NCBI GenBank assembly: GCA_002842255.1
Contig: PHCM01000087.1
Span: forward strand, 1 to 6,515
Direction of reading: 5' to 3'
Length of the DNA: 6,515 nucleotides
Origin: Betaproteobacteria bacterium HGW-Betaproteobacteria-2
GTDB lineage: Bacteria; Pseudomonadota; Gammaproteobacteria; Burkholderiales; Methylophilaceae
Part shown: positions 1 to 6,515 of the stretch, piece after piece
Numbering within the stretch: the stretch's first letter is position 1
How the letters are laid out: every line of letters begins with the position of its first letter
Made by a program: the position numbers and the translations under genes
Notes under the pieces: generated by a model
The model's input: the letters and a program-made list of their open reading frames with translations, nothing else
Database searches by the model: none
What the model was told of the DNA's origin: nothing

Positions 1-1
1 C

Positions 2-745
2 GCCATCGTCTTCGGCCTGGTCCGGCTGCTCGGCTATCCGCTGCGCGTCATGCTGTTGTCCGGTATTTTACTGTCGCAGATCGGCGAATTCTCCTTCATA
101 CTGGCGGGTCTCGGCCTTACCCTGGGCATACTGCCATCCGAAGGCCTGAGTCTGGTACTGGCCGGTGCACTGATCTCCATCGCACTGAATCCGCTGGTCT
201 TCGCCTCCATTGCACCTGTCAGCAAATGGCTGCTGGAACGCTCCGCTACCGCCCGCCGCTTCAACAGCCGGGTCGACCCCTATGCCGAACTGCCGATGAG
301 CACGGAGCGCAAGTACCTGGAAGGACAGGTCGTGCTGGTCGGCTTCGGCCGTGTCGGCCGTCGCATCGCCGACGCCCTGGAAGAGCGCGGCATCCCCTAT
401 GTGGTAGCGGAACAGAACAGGGAGATCGTCGAAAGCCTGCGCAAGAAGGATATCCCGGCCGTCTCCGGCGATGCTTCCGACCCTGTCGTGCTGGTACAGG
501 CGCATATCGCACAGGCGGCCATGCTGGTGGTAGCGACACCGGATTCCATCAATGTGCGGCAGATGGTCGATACGGCGCGCACGCTGAATCCTGAGATCGA
601 GATCGTGCTACGCACGCATAATGAGGATGAGTCGGTACTGCTGCGCAAGGAGAACCTGGGAACCGTGTTCTACGGCGAAGAGGAATTGGCGCGTGGCATG
701 ACCAACCACGTGATGCAACGCTTCGCGCCCAAGGCTGCTGCCTGA
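2..745 (+). CDS. ybaL: YbaL/KefC-type cation:proton antiporter, C-terminal half (5' end outside window)
   Basis: The reading frame is open from base 2 with no start, so the gene is cut by the left edge; 247 codons remain. YbaL-type proteins are about 550 residues, so roughly the first 300 are missing. The visible part opens with the last membrane segments, including the SQIGEFSF motif (window residues 25-32) typical of CPA2 antiporters. A short linker leads into a cytoplasmic TrkA-N Rossmann domain with the dinucleotide loop G-F-G-R-V-G (residues 114-119) and an acidic residue at the end of the second strand (VVAEQN), which favours NAD(H). No TrkA-C domain follows; the protein ends in FAPKAAA. 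The family exchanges K+ or Na+ for H+ across the inner membrane, gated by nucleotide binding. The sequence resembles E. coli YbaL (RosB) more than KefB/KefC, judged from memory. It converges on the Usp gene ending at 768 and is a different subgroup from the antiporter at 2545-4194. Confidence 0.88.
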   Translation, partial: AIVFGLVRLLGYPLRVMLLSGILLSQIGEFSFILAGLGLTLGILPSEGLSLVLAGALISIALNPLVFASIAPVSKWLLERSATARRFNSRVDPYAELPMSTERKYLEGQVVLVGFGRVGRRIADALEERGIPYVVAEQNREIVESLRKKDIPAVSGDASDPVVLVQAHIAQAAMLVVATPDSINVRQMVDTARTLNPEIEIVLRTHNEDESVLLRKENLGTVFYGEEELARGMTNHVMQRFAPKAAA

Positions 746-767
746 CGCATATTGGGCCAACGAAAGC

Positions 768-1655
768 TCAGTCAGCGCTCTGCTGGGCGCCGATGATCAT
801 CGTGTCGCAAGGCAACCAGTGCAGCAGTTTTGAAGCCGAACTGCCGAGCAAACCTGCCATGAGGCTGTTCTGACCGCGGCTGCCGATAACCGCCAGATCG
901 ATATTATGTTTGCGCACGTACTGTGTCATTACAGCCTCCAGGGCACCGCCTTCCACATGCAGCGTAATGCGCGCCCGGTCTGAGGCGCTCAAACCGATGA
1001 CATCATAAAACTCGTTGGCTTTTGTCTGAAACGCCGCGTCCGCCTGCAACGGCTCCGTCTTGTCTCCTGCCAGTTCTGCAAGGCTTGATTTGACTCCATG
1101 AAACAGCACGATCTGATTATCAGGAAACAGCTTGAGTGCTGTTTGCAAGGCAAGGGAAGATGCACGCGAAAAGTCGCTGGCCACCAGCACCCTGCGATAA
1201 GGCCCGTGCGGACGCTTGCGCACCACCAGCACCGGCTGGCTCGTCAGTCGCACCAGCTTTTCTACCGTCGTCCCCAGTATGCATCGGCCGAAGGGTTCAC
1301 TGCGCGCCATGCCGGTGACAAGCAGATCGCAGGCGTCCTGACTGGCAACTTCAGCGATGCTGGCAGCCGGATCGCCTTTGACCACCTTGACGCTGACTGG
1401 CACTTCGGCTGTTGCCAGGTCGTCGCGCAACTGCTGTTGCACGATCCGCATGTTCGCCTCATCAGCCCCATAAGCCCAGTTCAGGACCATATCCGGCGAC
1501 TGCGTGCTTTCAGCCACATTCACCGCAAGCAGTTCTGCCTGCCATTCCGCGGCAAGCTGCACAGCGCGATCCAACGCGCGGTCGCAGCGCGCGCTGAGAT
1601 CGGTCGCCAGCAACACGCGGCTGACCGGATGGCTGTTCTGTTTGGTCTTTTCCAT
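768..1655 (-). CDS. Tandem-domain universal stress protein (UspA family), last gene of the antiporter-usp-usp unit
   Basis: The product is a cytoplasmic protein of about 295 residues with two UspA folds in tandem. Numbering from the longest possible start (TTG at 1679, 303 residues), domain 1 starts at SRVLLATDLS (about 20-29) and domain 2 at PYRRVLVASDFS (about 160-171). Domain 2 carries a complete ATP-binding motif G-x2-G-x9-G-S (G266, G269, G279, S280). In domain 1 the second glycine is Arg126 (G123-x2-R-x9-G136-T), so that site is probably weak or lost. Three starts are possible. TTG at 1679 overlaps the upstream stop. ATG at 1670 has only a poor GAG in front. ATG at 1655 has GGAG nine bases upstream and places the fold about 12 residues in; I prefer it. 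The neighbouring Usp is a clear paralogue. The family helps survival under starvation, oxidative or energy stress; the partner and ligand of this one cannot be read from sequence. Confidence 0.9.
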   Translation of the reverse strand: MEKTKQNSHPVSRVLLATDLSARCDRALDRAVQLAAEWQAELLAVNVAESTQSPDMVLNWAYGADEANMRIVQQQLRDDLATAEVPVSVKVVKGDPAASIAEVASQDACDLLVTGMARSEPFGRCILGTTVEKLVRLTSQPVLVVRKRPHGPYRRVLVASDFSRASSLALQTALKLFPDNQIVLFHGVKSSLAELAGDKTEPLQADAAFQTKANEFYDVIGLSASDRARITLHVEGGALEAVMTQYVRKHNIDLAVIGSRGQNSLMAGLLGSSASKLLHWLPCDTMIIGAQQSAD

Positions 1656-1664
1656 ACTTCCCTG

Positions 1665-1668
1665 CTCC
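1665..1668 (-). promoter_or_regulatory. Candidate ribosome binding site (GGAG) deciding the start at 1655
   Basis: On the minus strand GGAG lies nine bases before ATG 1655. The competing ATG at 1670 has only GAG four bases ahead, and the TTG at 1679 sits inside the upstream stop region. The in-frame ATG at 1670 forms the first bases of this same ATGGAG string, so use of the longer start by translational reinitiation just after the upstream TGA (1676-1678) cannot be excluded. Confidence 0.4.
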
Positions 1669-1675
1669 ATTGAAC

Positions 1676-2548
1676 TCAAAGACCGACCACCATAATGTCG
1701 CGGTCACTGGTCGTCGCCACATATTCGGTCACGCTGCCCAGCAACATCTGCCCGATACCGGACTTACCGTAGCGCCCCATGACGATCAGGTCGCTAGCCT
1801 CCCGATCTACCATTTCCAGGATGACTTCCGGCGCATTGCCATATTCCAGCCGACTGACAAGAGGTTTTGAATGCATTGTCAGCCCTTGCATGAAACTATC
1901 CATCTCACGCTCTGCCCCTTGCCGGCAAGTGAGCCGGTATTCAGTCATCTCAGCCTCTGAAATACCAGCAAAGCGCAACTTGCTTTCGAATGGCAATGCA
2001 GAAACATGCAGTAATGTGATCTCGGCCTGCGGCGCCAGTTTCATCGCGGCTTCGACGGCGGCGGCGGAACAGGGTGAAAAGTCTACCGGTACCAGCACGC
2101 GACGATAAGGCGTCTTGGCAGGCTGTCTGACGACCAGCATAGGCTGCTGACTGCCGCCAAGCAGGCGTTCGAGCATAGAACCCTGCACCCAATCGCGCAC
2201 CGCGCTGGCATGGGCACCGACAACAATCAGGCTGTCAGTTTCCTTGCCCTGCTGAATAATGACCGCATGCGGCCTTCCGATCTCAAGGTTGCACTCCACA
2301 TTCAGGCCCGTCGCAGTTTGCAGTTTGGTTGCCTGCTCTATCAGTTTTTGCTGCATTGCCTCACGCAAGCGCGCACTGACACCCTTTGATACCAGATGCT
2401 TGAGTTCATCCAGCAAGGTCCCCGAGAGGACATGCAGCAGCCGCAATTCCTTCACGCCTGCCGATTCCAGCAGTAGCACGCGTTGCGCCGCGTTCTCGCT
2501 ACGTTCAGAAAAGTCGGTCGCCAGCAAAATACGTGAAAAATCGGTCAT
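1676..2548 (-). CDS. Tandem-domain universal stress protein (UspA family), translationally coupled to the antiporter
   Basis: This 290-residue soluble protein has two UspA domains. Domain 1 begins SRILLATDFS (residues 5-14) and domain 2 PYRRVLVPVDFS (147-158). Domain 2 has an intact G-x2-G-x9-G-S motif (G258, G261, G271, S272). In domain 1 the equivalent segment is G111-x2-Ala114-x8-G123-S, with the second glycine missing and the spacing one residue short, so ATP binding there is doubtful. Start ATG 2548 is well supported. It overlaps the antiporter stop as ATGA, and AGAGGA (2556-2561 on the complementary strand) lies seven bases upstream. The linker VVRQPAKTPYRRVLV and the fold order match the next Usp (VVRKRPHGPYRRVLV), so the two look like products of a tandem duplication. 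Usp proteins often dimerise and bind ATP or AMP. A role in adjusting the co-translated antiporter to energy state is inference only. Confidence 0.93.
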   Translation of the reverse strand: MTDFSRILLATDFSERSENAAQRVLLLESAGVKELRLLHVLSGTLLDELKHLVSKGVSARLREAMQQKLIEQATKLQTATGLNVECNLEIGRPHAVIIQQGKETDSLIVVGAHASAVRDWVQGSMLERLLGGSQQPMLVVRQPAKTPYRRVLVPVDFSPCSAAAVEAAMKLAPQAEITLLHVSALPFESKLRFAGISEAEMTEYRLTCRQGAEREMDSFMQGLTMHSKPLVSRLEYGNAPEVILEMVDREASDLIVMGRYGKSGIGQMLLGSVTEYVATTSDRDIMVVGL

Positions 2549-4194
2549 GTTTTTGTCCTCTTCCGGGCGTGTTCGAACAGGGTTTTAGCGGCAAAATCGG
2601 CAGCATCCTCGAACGGCCGCAATACACGCGTGACACCGGCATGCTTCAACCGGCCGACATCGCTGGCCAGATGTGCCGTCATGGCTACCTTGCCCTGATA
2701 ACCATGATGCCGCAAGGACTTGTAAAGCGAAAGGTTGAGATTAAGATCCGCCAAGGTACTAACCACCCAAGAGGCAGAAGACAGCGGAAGCGTTTCGACC
2801 AGCACCGGATCTTCTGCATCGCCAAACCTGACGGGCGTATCGCGGTGCTGATATGAACGTGCTACGGTCGGGTCGAAATCGACGCCGAGCACGCGGTAAC
2901 CCTGTGCCTGCAATTCATTCGCAAGGCGACTGCCAAAACGGCCCATGCCGAATATCACCACATCGGGCTCCGTTTCCAGCTTGCGGCTGCTCTCAAATGC
3001 CATCTCACGGAATGGTTTATTGCGCTCGAACAACGCAAGCCAAGGCTTGCAGAAATCATACAACGGCTGTGAGTAGAGGATCATGTAGGTTGATGCCGTG
3101 ATGGTGACCAGGCCCACCAGCGTGATGAGTCCTACCGCACTGAGATCGATATGGCCCATGCTGACACCGAGCGCCGCGAAGACGATCGAGAATTCACTGA
3201 TCTGCGCTACGGTCAGACCAGCCAGAAAACCGGTACGCTTGCGGTAGCCCATGTATCCCATGATCGCCAAAACGATGAGCGGGTTGCCGATCAGCACGAA
3301 CAGGGAGAGTACCGCCGCCTCCGGGATGGCGGTACCGAGCGAACCCAGTTCCAGTTTGGCACCAAGATCAATAAAGAAGAACAACAGCAAAAAATCCCGC
3401 AGCGAGGTCAGGCGTGAGCTGATGGCCTCACGGTAGTTGGTGGATGCCAGCGAAAAACCAGCGAGGAAAGCGCCGACCTCCTTGCTGAAACCGGCGGCAT
3501 CTCCAAGAGTTGCCATGGCGGCGCCCCAAGCGATGGCGAACACCAGCAGCAGTTCTCCGGATTTGGCCAGCAGATGCAACAAATGCGGCAACACGTAGCG
3601 CATCATCACCGCCAACGTAAGCAGAACGGCCGTCATCTTCAGCACCAGCATCAGCGCCACCATACCCAGTCCTCCCTCGCCCGCTCCCTGACCATAGGCA
3701 CTCATCAGCACCATGGCGATGACCACGGCAATATCCTGCACGATGAGGAAACCCATGGAAATGCGTCCGTGCAAGGAGTCAATCTCGCGTTTATCGGAGA
3801 GCAGCTTGACGATGATGATGGTGCTGGAGAAAGTCAGCGCGATCGCTACATAGAGCGCCGTGATATGCTGGATGCCGATACCGCGGGCCAGCAGATAGCC
3901 GAAGAACACGGTGAATGCCAGCTGCCCAAGGCCGGTCGCCAAGGCCACCGGGCCGAGATTACGCACCAGATGCAGGTCGAGCTTGAGACCGACGACAAAC
4001 AACAGAATGGTGATGCCCAACTCGGCCAGCAGGCCAATCTCGCTGTGTGCATGCACCAGCCCGAAACCGGAAGGCCCGGCCAGCATGCCGACCAGGATGA
4101 AAGCCACGATCAGCGGCTGGCGCATACGCACGGCAATTGCGCCGATGACGGCTGCCAACAACAGCAACAGAGCAAGTTCCTGATAGACCGACAT
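2545..4194 (-). CDS. CPA2-family cation:proton antiporter with C-terminal TrkA-N domain
   Basis: This is a complete inner-membrane protein of 549 residues, the usual size for KefB/KefC/YbaL-type antiporters. About a dozen hydrophobic segments fill residues 1-375. Family signposts are GLKLD (69-73), the membrane motif LIVQDIAVV with Gln153-Asp154 where the family keeps its ion-coupling acidic residue, and AQISEFS (330-336). A TrkA-N Rossmann domain follows from about 410, with G416-M-G-R-F-G421 and Asp439 closing the second strand, pointing to NAD(H) or a related ligand. There is no clear TrkA-C domain. The start at ATG 4194 has TGAGG (4200-4204 on the opposite strand) five bases upstream. The gene lies 43 bases after serS with no convincing terminator between them, and its stop overlaps the first usp start as ATGA. 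Expected role: K+ or Na+ efflux in exchange for protons. The transported ion cannot be assigned. It is clearly different from the left-edge antiporter. Confidence 0.94.
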   Translation of the reverse strand: MSVYQELALLLLLAAVIGAIAVRMRQPLIVAFILVGMLAGPSGFGLVHAHSEIGLLAELGITILLFVVGLKLDLHLVRNLGPVALATGLGQLAFTVFFGYLLARGIGIQHITALYVAIALTFSSTIIIVKLLSDKREIDSLHGRISMGFLIVQDIAVVIAMVLMSAYGQGAGEGGLGMVALMLVLKMTAVLLTLAVMMRYVLPHLLHLLAKSGELLLVFAIAWGAAMATLGDAAGFSKEVGAFLAGFSLASTNYREAISSRLTSLRDFLLLFFFIDLGAKLELGSLGTAIPEAAVLSLFVLIGNPLIVLAIMGYMGYRKRTGFLAGLTVAQISEFSIVFAALGVSMGHIDLSAVGLITLVGLVTITASTYMILYSQPLYDFCKPWLALFERNKPFREMAFESSRKLETEPDVVIFGMGRFGSRLANELQAQGYRVLGVDFDPTVARSYQHRDTPVRFGDAEDPVLVETLPLSSASWVVSTLADLNLNLSLYKSLRHHGYQGKVAMTAHLASDVGRLKHAGVTRVLRPFEDAADFAAKTLFEHARKRTKT

Positions 4195-4237
4195 TAGCGC
4201 CTCACTGACATTCGCTTACCCTCTGGCGGTAGCAGAT

Positions 4238-5581
<1,344 letters not shown>

Positions 5582-5591
5582 TTACTGATTT

Positions 5592-5694
5592 GCCACAGAG
5601 GACACAGAGTTCACAGAGAAAAACCAACCTGAAACAGACCTATGTCTTAGGTTTTGTTTTTGAATTTCTCTGTGTGCTCTGTGAGCTCTGTGGC
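5592..5694. repeat. Imperfect inverted repeat made of triple CACAGAG / CTCTGTG units (REP/MITE-like)
   Basis: The left arm (5592-5621) contains CACAGAG three times at a strict 9-base period (5594, 5603, 5612). The right arm (5665-5694) contains CTCTGTG three times with the same period (5668, 5677, 5686). The arms pair over 30 positions with 26 Watson-Crick pairs; the mismatches fall exactly in the two-base spacers between units. The 43 bases between the arms can fold into a smaller hairpin (AACCT 5626-5630 with AGGTT 5649-5653, AGAC 5636-5639 with GTCT 5644-5647). The element fills the gap between the rarA stop (19 bases away) and the serS start (22 bases away). I see no target-site duplication and no transposase. 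Dispersed CACAGAG-rich repeats are, as I recall, common in several bacterial groups, which would make this a non-autonomous repeat, but copy number cannot be judged here. Confidence 0.8.
5619..5660. terminator. Possible weak bidirectional hairpin terminator in the centre of the inverted repeat
   Basis: Read on the minus strand, the inner stem AACCT-A-AGAC / GTCT-GTTTC-AGGTT with an ATAG loop is followed by GG and five T. Read on the plus strand the same stem is followed by TTGTTTTT. This is the shape of a bidirectional terminator and would fit the end of rarA, but the stem is bulged and poor in G/C pairs. Confidence is low, and serS may simply be cotranscribed with rarA. I found no convincing -35/-10 pair for serS in 5570-5713. 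Confidence 0.25.
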
Positions 5695-5713
5695 TGAGTT
5701 GTCTTACCGCTCG

Positions 5714-6515
5714 TTATTTTTTACCGTTCGCCTTCTTCGCCTGCCGGTCCAGTTCGCGCAGGTGCGCGAGCTTTTCGCCAATTTTACCCTCCAAACCTCT
5801 GGGCGTGGGCTCATAAAAGCTCACCGGAGGCATATCGTCCGGCAGATAATTCTCACCGGCGGCATAGGCACCCGGTTCATGATGGGCGTAACGGTATTCC
5901 TTGCCGTAATCCAACGCCTTCATCAGCTTGGTCGGCGCGTTGCGCAGATGCAATGGTACCGGTCGTGATTTGTCGGATGCGACAAAGGCTTTGGCCTGAT
6001 TGTAGGCCATGTAGGCCGCATTGCTCTTGGGCGCCACTGCAAGATAGATGACGGCATTGGACAGTGCCAGTTCGCCTTCAGGTGAGCCAAGCCGCTCATA
6101 GATCTGGCAGGCTTCCAGCGCCATGGTCTGCGCGCGCGGATCGGCGATGCCGATATCCTCGACTGCCATGCGGATGATACGGCGGCCCAGATAGAGCGGA
6201 TCGGCGCCGCCATCGAGCATGCGCAAGAACCAGTACAAGGCGGCATCCGGATTGGAACCGCGTACCGATTTGTGCAGGGCGGATATCTGGTCGTAGAACG
6301 CCTCGCCACCCTTATCGAAACGGCGCAATTTACTGGCCATGGTCGATTGCAAAAAGGCTTCATCGATTTCGCCGACGCCGGCCGTCATGGCCGCATTGAA
6401 CAGCCCTTCAAGGAAATTCAGCAGGCGACGGGCATCACCGTCGGCATAAGCCAGCACCTGCTCGCGCACCTCTGCCGTCATCGATGGCGCCTGCATCACT
6501 GATTGTGCCCGCTGC
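5714..6515 (-). CDS. rarA: RarA/MgsA replication-associated recombination ATPase, C-terminal part (5' end outside window)
   Basis: RarA (MgsA) is an AAA+ ATPase related to clamp-loader subunits that acts at stalled or gapped replication forks and interacts with single-strand binding protein. Only the C-terminal part is here: 267 codons are open to the right edge, in a family of about 430-450 residues, so the Walker A and B ATPase core lies outside. Counting from the in-frame GTG at 6499, the sensor-2 segment GDARRLLNFLEG is at residues 21-32. The family-specific tetramerisation region follows: YDQISALHKSVRGS (69-82), MLDGGADPLYLGRRIIRMAVED (94-115), LGSPEGELALSNAVIYLA (137-154) and PKSNAAYMAYNQA (157-169). 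The GTG is not taken as the start because the frame and the family match run through it. The tail is basic (KKANGKK) and ends TAA. rarA next to serS is a common proteobacterial arrangement. Confidence 0.95.
   Translation of the reverse strand, partial: QRAQSVMQAPSMTAEVREQVLAYADGDARRLLNFLEGLFNAAMTAGVGEIDEAFLQSTMASKLRRFDKGGEAFYDQISALHKSVRGSNPDAALYWFLRMLDGGADPLYLGRRIIRMAVEDIGIADPRAQTMALEACQIYERLGSPEGELALSNAVIYLAVAPKSNAAYMAYNQAKAFVASDKSRPVPLHLRNAPTKLMKALDYGKEYRYAHHEPGAYAAGENYLPDDMPPVSFYEPTPRGLEGKIGEKLAHLRELDRQAKKANGKK

Noticed and set aside
1098..1673. 191-codon + strand open frame
   Set aside because: It is antisense to the UspA gene, with a low-complexity Arg/His/Gln composition and no recognisable domain.
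3574..4197. 207-codon open frame on the + strand, rich in His, Gln and Asp
   Set aside because: It is the exact antisense of the antiporter's membrane segments; antisense of Leu/Val/Ile/Ala codons gives Gln/Asp/Asn/His-rich peptides. No family resemblance, and the minus-strand gene is unambiguous.
5592..5694. CRISPR-like array, because of the repeated CACAGAG units
   Set aside because: The units are 7 bases with 2-base gaps and are arranged as an inverted repeat. There are no spacers of useful length and no cas genes.
5592..5694. Simple Rho-independent terminator formed by the whole inverted repeat
   Set aside because: The outer arms enclose 43 bases and are not followed by a T-run on either strand. 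Only the small inner hairpin has T-runs, and it is listed separately at low confidence.
5654..5968. 104-codon + strand open frame starting inside the inverted repeat
   Set aside because: It is antisense to the 3' end of rarA, its first part is translated repeat DNA, and it has no recognisable domain.
6497..6499. GTG at 6499 as the start of rarA
   Set aside because: The frame stays open to the window edge and the family's ATPase core must lie upstream, so the GTG is an internal valine codon.

Overview
The window reads as ordinary chromosome of a moderately GC-rich proteobacterium. The adjacent rarA (mgsA) and serS in the same orientation, and the close match of both proteins to the enterobacterial forms as I recall them, suggest Beta- or Gammaproteobacteria. 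A Nitrosomonadales-like betaproteobacterium is my best guess, but this is inference and no marker here fixes the genus. I see no tRNA, rRNA, CRISPR array, insertion sequence or phage gene. There is no stretch over 300 bases without a gene.

Layout. The left edge (2-745, + strand) holds the C-terminal half of a YbaL/KefC-type cation:proton antiporter with its cytoplasmic NAD-binding (TrkA-N) domain. Everything else lies on the minus strand and is described here in its direction of transcription, from right to left. First comes the C-terminal part of rarA (5714-6515, cut by the window edge). A 145-base AT-rich spacer follows, filled by a long imperfect inverted repeat built from CACAGAG/CTCTGTG units (5592-5694). 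Next is complete serS (4238-5569). After 43 bases comes a complete second CPA2-type antiporter of 549 residues (2545-4194). Two tandem-domain universal stress proteins follow (1676-2548 and 768-1655). The antiporter and the first Usp overlap by ATGA, and the second Usp starts within a few bases of, or overlapping, the stop of the first. These three genes are therefore probably one translationally coupled unit. The last Usp converges on the left-edge antiporter with only 22 bases between the stops.

How the genes may work together. SerRS charges tRNA-Ser and RarA acts at stalled replication forks; both are housekeeping. The accessory part is the antiporter-usp-usp unit facing a second antiporter. 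CPA2 antiporters with TrkA-N domains exchange K+ or Na+ for H+ under nucleotide control, and many Usp proteins bind ATP. A stress- or energy-responsive ion/pH homeostasis module is a reasonable inference, but it is not shown by the sequence.

The two most unusual signals do not fit simple gene annotation. One is a sharply bounded patch of 159 bases inside serS (4823-4981) with about 38% GC and foreign-looking codons, flanked by DNA of about 60% GC; it coincides with extra residues relative to E. coli SerRS. The other is the triple-unit CACAGAG inverted repeat between rarA and serS. I did not find clear evidence of a wholly new biological system.
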